DNA from: Sphingobacterium mizutaii
GTDB taxonomy: Bacteria; Bacteroidota; Bacteroidia; Sphingobacteriales; Sphingobacteriaceae
Length of the DNA: 64,000 bases
Assembly: GCF_900187125.1 (NCBI RefSeq)
Contig: NZ_LT906468.1
Location: forward strand, 1,860,001 to 1,924,000
Direction: 5' to 3'
Part shown: positions 28,293 through 38,295 of the stretch, one piece after another
Numbering within the stretch: position 1 is the first letter of the stretch
Layout: every line of letters starts with the position of its first letter
The notes under the pieces: model-generated
Databases searched by the model: none
What the model saw: the letters and a program-made list of their open reading frames with translations, nothing else
Told to the model about the DNA's origin: nothing
Position numbers and translations under genes: made by a program

Positions 28293-29984
28293 ATGAAAAT
28301 TAGAAACTATAATATCTATTTTAATACACACACCATTTCAGGAATAATCATCTGTGCTCTCTTGTATGTTATTTTTTTTGCAGGTTCATTTTCATTTTTC
28401 AAAAAGGAAATTTCAGCCTGGCAAAACAATATCAGTTTTTATAATCAAAAAGTTGAAGCTCAGCAATACAGTGGTTTTTTAGATTCTGTTTCCAATGGTT
28501 ACAATTTACAAGGTAGAGATATTATCTTTTATCTTCAACAAAATGGGGCAAAGGGATATGTTAATTTTAGTGCATCTAAGGATACAATTATTAATAAGGA
28601 AAACTTAGCTGCACAAGCGAAGAAACCGGAAGGAGCTAGTAAAGGCAAAGGAAGGCGCGGCCGTGGGGGAGATGATGATAGTAAGTATTTAAATCATGAT
28701 TTTATACATAATAAAACCGGTGACTATTCGGCAAACTATGATATGGGCGAATTCCTGTATCGCCTACATTTTTTGGCTCAATTAAATGAGGTCCCTATTC
28801 GAGTGGGAATAGCTCCTTTTGGATATTTAATCGCTGGAATTACATCTTTCCTATTTCTATTTGCTCTAATCACTGGATTATTGCTCCATTGGGATAAAGT
28901 TGTCTCAAATTTTTTTGTTTTCCGTCCGTTTAATAAATGGAAAACAGTTTGGACAGATATGCATACAGCTTTGGGCGTGATTGGATTTCCTTATCAATTC
29001 ATGTTTGCGGTTACTGGGGTGGTTTTGATCATAAATACAGTATTAATTACCCCTTTTGCCAACGTTTTATATGAAGAGAAAACCGATAAATTGTATGAGG
29101 ATTTAGAAACCATCCATACTTATCCATTAGAATACAGCTATAAAAAATTGGAAAAAGAGTTTAGGCTGTCGGATTATTTGGAAAAAGCCAAGAAAAAATG
29201 GCCCCTGAGTGAATATAAACGTATAAGCATCAAGAATTTTGGAGATGAAAATATGTACCTAGTAATTGAGGTTGAACCGCATTATAACCGGAGTTTTGCT
29301 GGCTCAGGCATTCTGGCTATTCAGGTTCTCAATAATAAGGTTTTGGAAGAAAAATCTCCATATACAGATGTTAACTACATCAATCGAGTCCGTAGTTTGA
29401 TTTATCGTTTACATTTTGGGGATTTTGGAGGATATCCTGTAAAAGCTGTCTATTTTATATTGGGTGTCTTGGGGTGCTTAGTGATAGTATCCGGGATATT
29501 GATATGGTTAGTAGCCCGGGATAAAAATAATGTGATCCCAAGGAAGAGAAAATTTAATTTTTGGGCCGCTAATGTATTTTTGTCCATTTGTTTGAGTATG
29601 CTGCCTGTCACGGCTTTTACTTTTATTGCCATAAAAATAGCCTCTCCTGTTACACAGGAATTTATATATGCATTTTATTTTCGATCGTGGCTAATAATTT
29701 CTCTATACTATATCATTCGCAGGAATTTGAACCGGACGAATAGAGAAACCTTGTTTCTAGGGGCTGTCGCAGCCATACTAGTACCCATTGTTAATGGAAT
29801 AAAAACCGGATGTTGGTTTTGGGATAATTTCATAAGTGGAAAGATGGATTTGTTCATTGTAGATTTTCTATGGTTATTGTTGGGAATAGTAAGTTTATCT
29901 GTATTCATGTATTTACTGTCCTCGAAAAGGGTTGGAGATGTTTCGCATCCAGTTCAATACAATTTAAGTCGGAAGGCAAAATAA
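28293..29984 (+). CDS. PepSY-associated transmembrane protein (XusC-like, ferrisiderophore reductase family)
   Basis: 563 aa from the ATG at 28293; an in-frame start at 28218 would overlap the previous gene and is rejected. Opens KIRNYNIYFNTHTISGIIIC with a first membrane helix and a His likely in heme or metal contact; a large periplasmic PepSY region follows, with a basic/Gly patch KGKGRRGRGGDDD at about 115-130; then further helices, including FLYRLHFLAQ and SLIYRLHFGDFGGY His motifs typical of PepSY-TM (PiuB/FoxB-like) proteins; a C-terminal bundle of hydrophobic helices. The family moves electrons to release iron from siderophores. Last gene of the operon; no clear terminator follows. 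Confidence 0.9.
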   Translation: MKIRNYNIYFNTHTISGIIICALLYVIFFAGSFSFFKKEISAWQNNISFYNQKVEAQQYSGFLDSVSNGYNLQGRDIIFYLQQNGAKGYVNFSASKDTIINKENLAAQAKKPEGASKGKGRRGRGGDDDSKYLNHDFIHNKTGDYSANYDMGEFLYRLHFLAQLNEVPIRVGIAPFGYLIAGITSFLFLFALITGLLLHWDKVVSNFFVFRPFNKWKTVWTDMHTALGVIGFPYQFMFAVTGVVLIINTVLITPFANVLYEEKTDKLYEDLETIHTYPLEYSYKKLEKEFRLSDYLEKAKKKWPLSEYKRISIKNFGDENMYLVIEVEPHYNRSFAGSGILAIQVLNNKVLEEKSPYTDVNYINRVRSLIYRLHFGDFGGYPVKAVYFILGVLGCLVIVSGILIWLVARDKNNVIPRKRKFNFWAANVFLSICLSMLPVTAFTFIAIKIASPVTQEFIYAFYFRSWLIISLYYIIRRNLNRTNRETLFLGAVAAILVPIVNGIKTGCWFWDNFISGKMDLFIVDFLWLLLGIVSLSVFMYLLSSKRVGDVSHPVQYNLSRKAK

Positions 29985-30586
29985 GGCAAAAAAACTATTT
30001 TTACCTTACAGATTATTAGCTAATAACTTGCGCTCGAAATTCCATTCTCCTACAATTAAAACAGCTAAAAAAGTTAATTGAGAATCCAAAATTTAATATA
30101 TGCTTATTGCCAGCTTTTGCTAGAATTCTGTTATGATATTTTTTTAGGGATTTTAATGAAACTACTAAAAAAGATAATAGAATATTATCCTTACCAATTT
30201 TCGGGTTAAATTTGGATTTGAGGAATTTGACTATTTCTAGGAATAAAAAAGCAGTAAAATTGTTTTTAAACAACCTATGGCAGCCCCAGCTCTATGATCT
30301 AGCCGGGGAAATTGATTGGGCTAATATTTGATTTTGTACTGCTTATTTAAAATTAATTTAATAGATATAACAATCTGAAATCCAAATAGGTTTTAGAAAA
30401 TTCGAGTTTTTATCTCTTGATGATAAAGTGTAGCTTACGTGATTTTTTTAAAGTGATTTAATTGAAAAATAATAATATTGATAATCAACAATCTAGGTTA
30501 CATGTTTAAACATCAGTACATTAAGTAATTGTTAACGAAGTAAAAATCGATAATTATTTTATAAAATTGCATCAAAATATACTGAG
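29985..30586. other. Intergenic, no gene supported
   Basis: About 600 bases without a supported gene. An 85-codon minus-strand frame at 30016-30273 has poor composition and no context and is not called. Confidence 0.4.
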
Positions 30587-30811
30587 ATGTTTGTAAATGG
30601 TTCAAAGAAACAAAAAATAGATTTCCTTAATGATTTTTACAAAACAAGATACGAGGAAAGAAATTTTAAATTTAGACCGGTAGAAATTAACTCAAATGTT
30701 AACTCTATTCTTCTTGAGGAAATGATTCATGATATTTCTCGGTATACAGAATTTAGAGCGATGAAATTTTATGATAAAGAAGGAGTCTATTTTGTGATCT
30801 GTAAATTATAA
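30587..30811 (+). CDS. Conserved 74-aa protein, copy 1
   Basis: Unknown family, but real: by my count about 52 of 74 residues are identical to the copy at 46316-46540, with no gaps, both beginning MFVNG(S/T)KK and ending DKEGVYFVICKL. No signal peptide or membrane segment. The C-terminal strand pattern (TEFRAMKF then GVYFVICKL) suggests a small alpha/beta protein. Both copies are followed about 100-160 bp later by related broken ORFs, so a larger unit was duplicated. ATG starts coincide in both copies. Confidence 0.8.
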   Translation: MFVNGSKKQKIDFLNDFYKTRYEERNFKFRPVEINSNVNSILLEEMIHDISRYTEFRAMKFYDKEGVYFVICKL

Positions 30812-30902
30812 GGTCCATAAATGGGATAGGATATTTCTTTTACATATTTTTCCAAGAGTAAATGGTGAGAAGGATTTCCACATATTTCTTTTTTGATTTT
30901 AT

Positions 30903-31115
30903 ATGAGTGAGATTGTTGGCGACTGTAATAAATCATCACGTTTTAATCTAGAGAAATTCTCAATATATCGCAAATAATTTGAAGAATTCGATTCCTTTAC
31001 TCCCGAAGGAAAAGAGGTATTAACCTTAACGTCTCATGATATTTCTAAAATTGAGCAATCAGATGAATTTTTATTGATTTATTTGGTTTTTATAGTTTTT
31101 CCATTTTTTTTATAA
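30903..31115 (+). pseudogene. Interrupted small ORF downstream of 74-aa gene copy 1
   Basis: ATG at 30903 opens a 70-codon frame interrupted by a single TAA at 30975-30977. After the stop the frame continues FEEFDSFTPEGKEVLTL and ends in a hydrophobic stretch (LLIYLVFIVFPFFL), a possible membrane helix. The FDSFTPEGKEVLT part resembles FNSYEDMEREVLT found downstream of copy 2. Read as a decayed partner gene; the original family is unknown. Confidence 0.5.
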
Positions 31116-31850
31116 ACCTTAAACTTGTATAAAAAGATAATTTAAATCAACTGAATCCCCAAATTGAAGTGTATTTTAAGAAACAGTACAGAAATAGACA
31201 TAACAAGGCTTGAACAATTTTAAGAATTGATCAGATCGATTAGGAATCATACTTTTTTTGTCAAAATTAATAAATTGAGTGTACATATAGGTTTTCACCA
31301 ATTTCAATTTAAGTTTTAAACTATATGAGGATTTAAGAGGAATATGTGTATAATTGGGTTAATTAAATCAAACCGAAAAATCATTTAAAAATCAGGTAAT
31401 CATCTTGCATCTCATAAGCTTTTGGGATATTTTTTGGATTTTTCCTGCGATAGGAGCTACCAAGCATTAACTAGCGGTCAATATAAACATTCTTAAAGAA
31501 ATACTTAAATATGGTATCAATGGTAATAGTTCCTGTTTAAAAAATCTTTTTGAATGTACAAGGATCATTTAATCTGTTCAAGGGAAATTTACCTATGAAA
31601 TTTTTGGCATGTGAAATAAGTTCAAATCCAATCTTTTCCATTACTCCATTAATATTAAAAAGTATTTTTATTTTCAAATTTCAATATGATAATCTGGGGT
31701 TTTTGCCACTATCTAGATGCAAAAAATATACTTTCAAAATGTCCTATTGTAGGTGAAGGGTTGTTAAGTTTCTAACTATTGAAAATGTTTCTAGTTAAAT
31801 CTTATCAATTGATGGGGGATTAAATGAAAAAGATGTAGATAAATTACAAA
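31116..31850. other. Gene-free region
   Basis: No gene supported; short frames only. AT-rich debris between the broken ORF and the hairpin cluster. Confidence 0.35.
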
Positions 31851-32686
31851 AACCCAATAGAAATATATCTATTGGGTTAATAAAAACAATTCTGGTACTT
31901 ATGAGACTATGGAATAATCTTATATGGAAGTAAGATAAGGCAAATAAATGAAATAAGAAAAGTACTATGATCATATTAAGATGAGTCCTAGCTTAATCAT
32001 AAAATTAAGCCTACTAATTCCATTATGAAATAATATACGCTTTAAATTATTGGACAGTATCATGAGGCTACTTGGTGAAAACGATTGTGTTCATAAAGAG
32101 CAGAGGGTAAGGTGATTAAGAGCTCGACATTTGAGAGGTATCAACATAAAATAAAAAACCCAGTGGTTTTCCCTCTCCACTGGGAATTCAAACCGAATAT
32201 CGGCATATTATCTGCCTTATCTTTTTCAAAGATAAAAAACCTTGGGGAAATGGCAAGGAGACATATAACAAATTTCAACCCAATGGATCACCCTGTTCCA
32301 TTGGGCATGACTTACAATAAACTACAAATATGAATGTCATTTAAAGGTATCAGAAAAAAAATGATGGAAGGTTTTCAATGAATTAAGATAATCAGATCTA
32401 TTGTAAGTTAGCATAACATTATGCTTGCATTTTAAGAATCATATATTATCAAAGAAAATATGAGATATAAATTATTATTCAAATAAAGAAACCAACAGCA
32501 GGGGACGCTATTGGTTTCCCAACAATTATAATATAATTAACGTTATTAAATATAGGAAATAAATAACAAAACCCAATGGAGTTCCTATCCATTGGGTCGA
32601 AACAGAGCTTAATCAGATAAACGATTAAGTCATTAAAGTTAATAAAAATATACAAAGAAGCCCAACACCTGGACCATTGTTGGGCT
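31851..32686. repeat. Cluster of CCCAATGG-family hairpins (six members)
   Basis: Members: 31851-31878 (AACCCAATAGA, 11-bp stem), 32159-32184 (CCCAGTGG), 32279-32305 (CCCAATGGA), 32488-32518 (GAAACCAACAGC, one mismatch), 32571-32597 (ACCCAATGGA), 32659-32686 (AGCCCAACA). Each has complementary right arms; substitutions in one arm are matched in the other. Most have an A-run on the left, so on the minus strand each is a stem followed by U residues. There is no gene between them. They may be minus-strand terminators of short non-coding transcripts or a dispersed structured-RNA repeat. Confidence 0.75.
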
Positions 32687-33547
32687 GAAGAAACCTTGAA
32701 ACACACCATTTGGGATGGAGTTTCAAAGAGTTACTAAATTATGTTTATAGTGAATTCAAACTTTATTAATTTAAGAAAGATAAGAGAATACTCTATACAA
32801 GCCTAAATAGTATTTTAACCGTGTAGTCCAATGGCTACTATTTCCTTAATATTGTTAATAATTCATTGAAAAACGGGAAATACTAAATCTATTTATTTAG
32901 GGTAACGAAGTTTATAATTGGAATTCGGGAATTCCTGAACAAAAAATTGTTGATACAAGTATTTTCAATACTTGTGTAAGGTGTAATTTGATAGGGTAAG
33001 TACTCTAAAATCGGATAAAATTTTGTCCAGGGAGATTTATTTGAAGCTTAGGAAAGTGCCATGATTACTCCATTTCCTGCTTGTTTTTTGACTCTATCCT
33101 CTAGCGATCTTTTATTTACCCTGGTGGTGGAATTTGCCCACGGTCTAATTATTAAAAAAATTAAGTGGTCAATTAATAATAATCGTCTTAATTCCTAACT
33201 TCGACCAATATCAAAATCAGACTTGTTTCATACCTTTTTTTATCATTGAAGGGATAATCGTTTATCAAGTTAATAAGATTGCTCATTTTACCCTCTTTCT
33301 TCCTTGGCAATATTCTCTGTTAACAAATGATAATATGAATAATGTTATTCATATTATCAAAGCTTAAGAAGGGATTGAACTGCAGGTTTTTTCTTTTGGC
33401 ACATAGATTGCAAAAGTATTTACAATACAACCTTTAAAAACTTTTTTTGACTGGAATTTGTACGTGCAGTTTAATTTTAGTGTTGAATAATCAAAACCAT
33501 CCCTGTCAAGGGATGTTTTGCATCAGGTTTAAATAATCTTTTTTATC
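32687..33547. other. Gene-free region before orphan sigma factor
   Basis: No gene seen. A short palindrome lies near 33332-33359 (TGATAATATGAATAATGTTA followed by TTCATATTATCA), containing facing TGATAATATGAA/TTCATATTATCA arms, an operator-like or hairpin signal about 190 bp upstream of the sigma gene. Confidence 0.4.
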
Positions 33548-34051
33548 ATGAACAAAAATTTTATTAAAAATGAGGTGTTGATTCATACAGACACCCTATT
33601 ACAATATGCGAACAAATTTACCAAAGATCAAGAAGAAGCTGAAGATCTACTCCAGGAAACCTTGATTAAAGTTTTGAAATACCAGGATAGCTTTGAAAAG
33701 AATACTAACCTGTTAGGGTGGGTTTATACTATTATGAAGAACATTTTTATTAATGGGTGTCGAAAAAAGGTTTTAGAAAAAAATTACTTGTCAAAAGTTC
33801 AATCTATTGGAGAAACATTAAAGCAACAAAGCAATAACAAATGCTTAGATAATTTTATGAGAGAAGATTTGAATTTGGTTTTAAGATCGATTCCAGAAAA
33901 ACACTACATACCATTTATGATGTTTTTTGAAGGGTATAAATACTATGAAATCGCCGACCACCTAGGATTGCCGGAAGGAACTATAAAGACTCGAATACAC
34001 ACTGCACGGAAACTTTTGAAGCAGAGGTTAAAAAGTTACAGGCAAACTTAA
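33548..34051 (+). CDS. Orphan ECF sigma factor
   Basis: 167-aa RNA polymerase sigma factor. Region 2: LLQYANKFTKDQEEAEDLLQ then ETLIKVLKY and GWVYTIMKNIFING; region 4: PFMMFFEGYKYYEIADHLGL then PEGTIKTRIHTARKLLKQRL. It belongs to the RpoE/SigW-like cytoplasmic type rather than the FecI type. No anti-sigma gene lies next to it and neighbouring genes are regulators, so its control is unknown. A palindromic AT-rich motif lies about 190 bp upstream. Confidence 0.92.
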   Translation: MNKNFIKNEVLIHTDTLLQYANKFTKDQEEAEDLLQETLIKVLKYQDSFEKNTNLLGWVYTIMKNIFINGCRKKVLEKNYLSKVQSIGETLKQQSNNKCLDNFMREDLNLVLRSIPEKHYIPFMMFFEGYKYYEIADHLGLPEGTIKTRIHTARKLLKQRLKSYRQT

Positions 34052-34915
34052 TATCACTTAGTCAAGACGGAAAATAGGTCGCTGCAGGTATGTCTCTATA
34101 ATTTTTGATAATTTGGTTTAACTAAATTAATAGTTTCTCATTGGATTGAAATTTAATATTTCTGCCATATCGCATAAATCAGACAAAACCTTACGATTAT
34201 ATATTTATCTTAATTTATGGGACTAGGAATAAAAAAAACTAACACCATGTGCAAGTTCTATAAAAAATGCCACCTATTTTTGGGGTTTTAGGTGGCATTG
34301 GAGTCAAATACATCATTATTTCTAAAGAAAACAGCATTTTTAATGAAATGGTTTTGGATTTTCTTTAAAAGAACTCTGGTAGTGTAATTAGCTATATCTA
34401 AACATAACCATAGTTTATACTTCTATAGTCAAATAGCCAAGCCTAAACATATAAATTTCTGATTTCATTTAATATGATTTCAATTTAGGTCGGATTCTTT
34501 AAATCTCAGCAAATGTTTGACGTTATTTAATTGCTCAAGTCATAGTTGATTTCCAAAACTAATAACCATTATCAATTTGGGTTTATTGATTATTTAATTT
34601 TTTGAGCCATACGTCCAGGTTCATTCTTTTAAAATATCTTAATATTGTCCTACTTAAAAAATGCTTATAATAAATCTAAATAAAATTCTAATTCCATGAT
34701 AATATCCTGGTGCAATTTTTAATGTTGGATAAATTTTAAACCCCATAATCAATTAAAAATCTTAACTGCATTCTATTTTTCAACTTAGAAATCTATTCAA
34801 ACTATTGGTAAGGTTATCATGTCTTGGTGATATGTTATACGGAGGATTGACTGGACTTTTATATTAAAGATCAATTTTGGTTAAATTTTTGTTAGCAATT
34901 AAGTTTAGCCTGTTT
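34052..34915. other. Intergenic with hairpin at 34267-34298
   Basis: Perfect 10-bp stem ATGCCACCTA/TAGGTGGCAT with six A on its left. A half-decayed relative (ATGCCACCTA then TAGGTG) lies at about 35869-35903 and a similar TGCCACC stem at 13959. Nothing else seen in about 860 bases. Confidence 0.45.
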
Positions 34916-35737
34916 ATGAGTAAAAAGAACCTATGTTTTCTGGTAAATGGAAAAGACCTGATTGAAATGGAGGACAGTAATCTAGCTACTTTCCTTACAT
35001 ATGATATTCTTGAGGTTTCAAAAATTTTGGAAACTGCTCCGTCCCAATATGTGCTCGACTCTAGGATCTTTTGTCCACCCATTCTTGAAAGGGAAAGTAT
35101 CTGTCCTATTTCCGAGTATTTCTTTTTTGATATTGCATTATTCCAAGACAGTCATATAGAAGCGATTTTTAAAGGCAGGGAAAGTGATGTCCATTATTTC
35201 CGAATATCCAAAAAGGAGTTCCAACACTTAAGGGCTATGAATGATATGATCAAAACCTATCAGCGAAGTGATGAGGAATCCAGGTATTTGATTATATCTA
35301 ACCTATTAAAAAACAACGTTCTTCATTTGAAGCATACATTTGAAAAGCAAAAAAGTTGGAGGATGGACGATACTGAAGTCAATATGGTCTCAGTGACGTA
35401 CGTAAATATTGCCGATAAATTTAAAAAACTCGTTTCTCTCCACTCAACAAGGCATAAAGGAATTCATTTCTATGCAGAGTCTCTTAACATTACCGTAAGG
35501 ACATTGTCATCCGTTACGAAAAAAGTCCTTAATTGTACTCCTAAAGAAATAATAGATGGATTTATCATGGATCTAGGAAAAAAAATGCTCGAAGATCCAT
35601 TATTATCTATTAAGGAAATTTCGCAGAAATTGGGTTTCATCTCACCCAACGGATTCTGCATGTACTTTAAAAAAATATATGGAAATCCACCTTCTACATA
35701 TAGAAAATGGATGCTAGGAGGCCAGCCCCATTTATAA
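34916..35737 (+). CDS. AraC-family transcriptional regulator
   Basis: 273 aa from the ATG at 34916 (a TTG at 34877 is less likely). The N-terminal about 170 residues are of the cupin-like sensing type; the C-terminal AraC domain is clear: KGIHFYAESLNITVRTLSSV then TKKVLNCTPKEII for the first HTH, and IKEISQKLGFISPNGFCMYF followed by GNPPSTYRKW for the second. Cytoplasmic activator or repressor; effector and targets unknown. No operon partner. Confidence 0.9.
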   Translation: MSKKNLCFLVNGKDLIEMEDSNLATFLTYDILEVSKILETAPSQYVLDSRIFCPPILERESICPISEYFFFDIALFQDSHIEAIFKGRESDVHYFRISKKEFQHLRAMNDMIKTYQRSDEESRYLIISNLLKNNVLHLKHTFEKQKSWRMDDTEVNMVSVTYVNIADKFKKLVSLHSTRHKGIHFYAESLNITVRTLSSVTKKVLNCTPKEIIDGFIMDLGKKMLEDPLLSIKEISQKLGFISPNGFCMYFKKIYGNPPSTYRKWMLGGQPHL

Positions 35738-36399
35738 AATCTAGCCTGATAGATTTATTTTACGATATCATAATTTTTATGTGAAATATGTTTATTGTTT
35801 TTCTAAATACTTATTTTAATTGGCTTTAACATCCCGTTCTGGCCAAAATTTTGTATGAAAAATGCCACCTAACTTTTCATCTTCTATTAATAGGTGAAAT
35901 AATTTAGGTCTAATTGTCGACAATTCTCAAATGAAATTGCAATGTTATCTTGAAATCAATTAGGTATTTAGAGAAGTAAAGTATTTTCTAGTTAAGGTAA
36001 TTAAGGGGCTTATATGATTTGATAGAGGTTAAAAGTTTATATTGCGGATCTTACAAAAAATCTCAAATTGAATTCCCGAGCTCATGAAAAGACTCTTAGG
36101 GCGTACAGATTTCGGAAAATCAATTAACTATTCTGGAAAATTGAATATAAATACATTGATAAGCAATTTAATTTTGTTTACTTGAAAAGTAATTTTTGAC
36201 GCAGATTTTGATTTAAGCAATTTGTTATTATCAATAGTTATTAGGTAATGGTTAATTTGCGATTTAACTAATTTACGCGATTGATGGTTTAGAAAAGTAA
36301 AATTGATAAATACTTCAAAAACTATAATTAATTATTAGGTGCATATATGATAACAAATAATCGCCATGCGTCATTTTATTTTTTATTATTCATACGGAT
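35738..36399. other. Intergenic, no gene seen
   Basis: About 660 AT-rich bases. Apart from the weak CCACCTA/TAGGTG hairpin near 35869-35903, nothing is recognised. Confidence 0.35.
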
Positions 36400-36750
36400 A
36401 TGAACAAGAAAATATTTATCTGTGAGGACAATATTCATGTCCTTAATGCTATTATGGATGTTCTTTCGGTGACAGGAGCTGAGTTAATCGCTGAATTGGA
36501 TAGTACAAGGGCATTGGAGAGAATGCTTACTATCCGTCCTGATGTTCTAATTTGTGACATTGAGATGCCAATTGTCTCGGGTTCTGAATTAATAAGATTA
36601 ATCCGGAAATCTGAAATTTTAAACAATGTATTTGTTCTCGGTATTTCGGCATCGCACAATGGAAAAGAAGCATCCATGTTAGCGGGAGCCAATGCATTTA
36701 TTGAAAAACCCTTTGATATCTGCGATTTTATGGCTGCTTTGCCTTTTTAA
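36400..36750 (+). CDS. Stand-alone response regulator receiver protein
   Basis: 116-aa REC domain only. Acidic Glu9-Asp10 (FICEDN), phospho-acceptor Asp53 (LICDIEMP), Ser83 (GISAS) and Lys103 (IEKPF) are present, so it should be phosphorylatable. No output domain. It lies about 200 bp upstream of a PAS/H-box protein without kinase domain and a second receiver (36945-38295), suggesting a local phosphorelay needing a kinase encoded elsewhere. Confidence 0.9.
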   Translation: MNKKIFICEDNIHVLNAIMDVLSVTGAELIAELDSTRALERMLTIRPDVLICDIEMPIVSGSELIRLIRKSEILNNVFVLGISASHNGKEASMLAGANAFIEKPFDICDFMAALPF

Positions 36751-36944
36751 CCACAGAGGTTTAATTTTTGTTGATTATTATTTGTAAATATTTTTTTGTC
36801 GCGTTCAAATAGCGGTTTTATCAATATTAATTTACAAATAAGGCTTGGAGGAACTTCCTTAGGAATTGTTTTCCTTAGTTTTAGAAGATATGCTTTCTAA
36901 TGATTTTTTAAGATATATATCCATTAACATAACTAAGCAATATA

Positions 36945-37922
36945 TTGAATTTTGAGTATTCGAACTTGTTCAAATGGCTGGGAGTGCCCTGCGTGATCAT
37001 TCTTCCCAATGTACCTGAATTCACCATCATTGACGCCAATGAGGCGTACCTCGACTTGGTCGATCTTAATAGTGAGCATGTGATTTCAAAAGGTTTTTTT
37101 TCTGTATTCCCTATTTCAGAATTTATTGACGAATTGGAATGGGAAACACTTTTTGATGAAGTCCTCAAGGAGAAACGGTTTGTTTCCAGGGGAATTAAGA
37201 CCTGGTTAGATCCCCATGAAAAGAAGACATCAATTGAAAATGTGAAATACTTCGAAATAACCCATTTCCCTGTTTTTGATCAGGATGGAGAAGTATTGGT
37301 TATTGTTCGTTCATTAATTGATGTAACTGACTATGTTATAGACAGGAGACTCCTGAGCGAGGCGCAGTTTGACGTAAGGTTTGGAAATTGGTGGATCAAT
37401 ATCGAGAAACGAACAATCAAATGGTCGGTTGGTATGAATGAGCTGTTTGAGACAGGAAAAGAGTTTATGCCAAATTTTGAAAACGTGAAACAATTTTATC
37501 TCCATGCTGACGATGAAGTTTTATTCATGGCACAGCTCTTTGAAGCAATTAGAAACAAGAGGATACTTAAGACTTTTGTTTCCGTAAGGACCCAGAGTGG
37601 AAAATTGAGGCGGCTTAAGGTGGTGGGAAAACCAGATCATTTGGGTGACGCGTGCATCGGTATCCATGGTACTGCAATAGATGTTACCAAGCAGCATGAG
37701 GACCAAAATATACTAAAGGAAATGTACTTTCTCCATAACCATGAACTTAGGGCTCCCCTTGCCCGCATCATCGGCCTGGCTGAACACCTCAGGAGAGAAG
37801 GTAGCCATGATCAGCGATCCGAATTTTTACTTGATGCTTTATTAGATTCAGCAAATGAACTGGATAGGATAATACGTCAGATAGTTGATCGAGAAGAGCA
37901 AAAAGGAGAGAAAGATGTTTAG
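36945..37922 (+). CDS. PAS-domain protein with histidine-kinase H-box but no ATPase domain
   Basis: 325 aa. The frame is closed by a TAA just upstream (36930-36932) and offers only a TTG start at 36945; no ATG occurs for about 160 codons, so the start codon is unusual. PAS 1 at about 5-130, PAS 2 at about 140-250 ending in an ATDVT-like AIDVTKQ, then the H-box FLHNHELRAPLARI with His266, and the protein ends 59 residues later. No HATPase domain follows: the next gene, a receiver, begins inside its stop codon region (overlap 37915-37922). Likely a sensor or phosphotransfer partner rather than an autonomous kinase. Confidence 0.82.
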   Translation: MNFEYSNLFKWLGVPCVIILPNVPEFTIIDANEAYLDLVDLNSEHVISKGFFSVFPISEFIDELEWETLFDEVLKEKRFVSRGIKTWLDPHEKKTSIENVKYFEITHFPVFDQDGEVLVIVRSLIDVTDYVIDRRLLSEAQFDVRFGNWWINIEKRTIKWSVGMNELFETGKEFMPNFENVKQFYLHADDEVLFMAQLFEAIRNKRILKTFVSVRTQSGKLRRLKVVGKPDHLGDACIGIHGTAIDVTKQHEDQNILKEMYFLHNHELRAPLARIIGLAEHLRREGSHDQRSEFLLDALLDSANELDRIIRQIVDREEQKGEKDV

Positions 37923-38295
37923 GATCATTTTGGTTGATGACGACAAAATCTCATCCTTTCTCTTGGAAAAGATGTTGGAATACCTAAAGATGGGAAATGT
38001 TTTCGAAAAATTTCTCAATGGGTCAGAGTTCCTAAACTGGTTAGACCTTCAACAAGACCATGACCATAGCTACCTTGTTTTCTTGGACATCATGATGCCG
38101 ATCATGGATGGATGGGAAGTGATGGAAGGGCTTAAAAGGCATAGATTATGCAAAAGGGTTTCTGTAATTATGGTCAGTTCGTCCCTAAGTCCATCGGATA
38201 GGAAAATGGCCATGGAAAATGGAATGGTCCTGGAGTATTTAACAAAACCTGTAAGGCTCAATGAATTGGAAAGATTGAGAACCTTTCTGGGTTAG
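37915..38295 (+). CDS. Response regulator receiver protein
   Basis: 126-aa REC domain with Asp8-10, phospho-acceptor Asp58 (FLDIMMP), Ser88 and Lys111 (LTKPV). The ATG at 37915 overlaps the end of the PAS/H-box gene by 8 bp (ATGTTTAG), so the two are translationally coupled and very probably act together. It resembles the receiver at 18702-19148, also paired with a kinase-deficient PAS protein. No output domain. Confidence 0.9.
   Translation: MFRIILVDDDKISSFLLEKMLEYLKMGNVFEKFLNGSEFLNWLDLQQDHDHSYLVFLDIMMPIMDGWEVMEGLKRHRLCKRVSVIMVSSSLSPSDRKMAMENGMVLEYLTKPVRLNELERLRTFLG

Noticed and set aside
30016..30273. 85-codon minus-strand frame after the siderophore operon
   Set aside because: Basic, Phe/Lys/Asn-rich composition typical of AT-rich noise and no start context.
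31851..32686. Regularly spaced palindromes as a possible CRISPR array
   Set aside because: The repeats are imperfectly conserved hairpins of 22-32 bp with irregular 80-200 bp spacing and no cas genes; stems vary by compensatory change, unlike CRISPR repeats.
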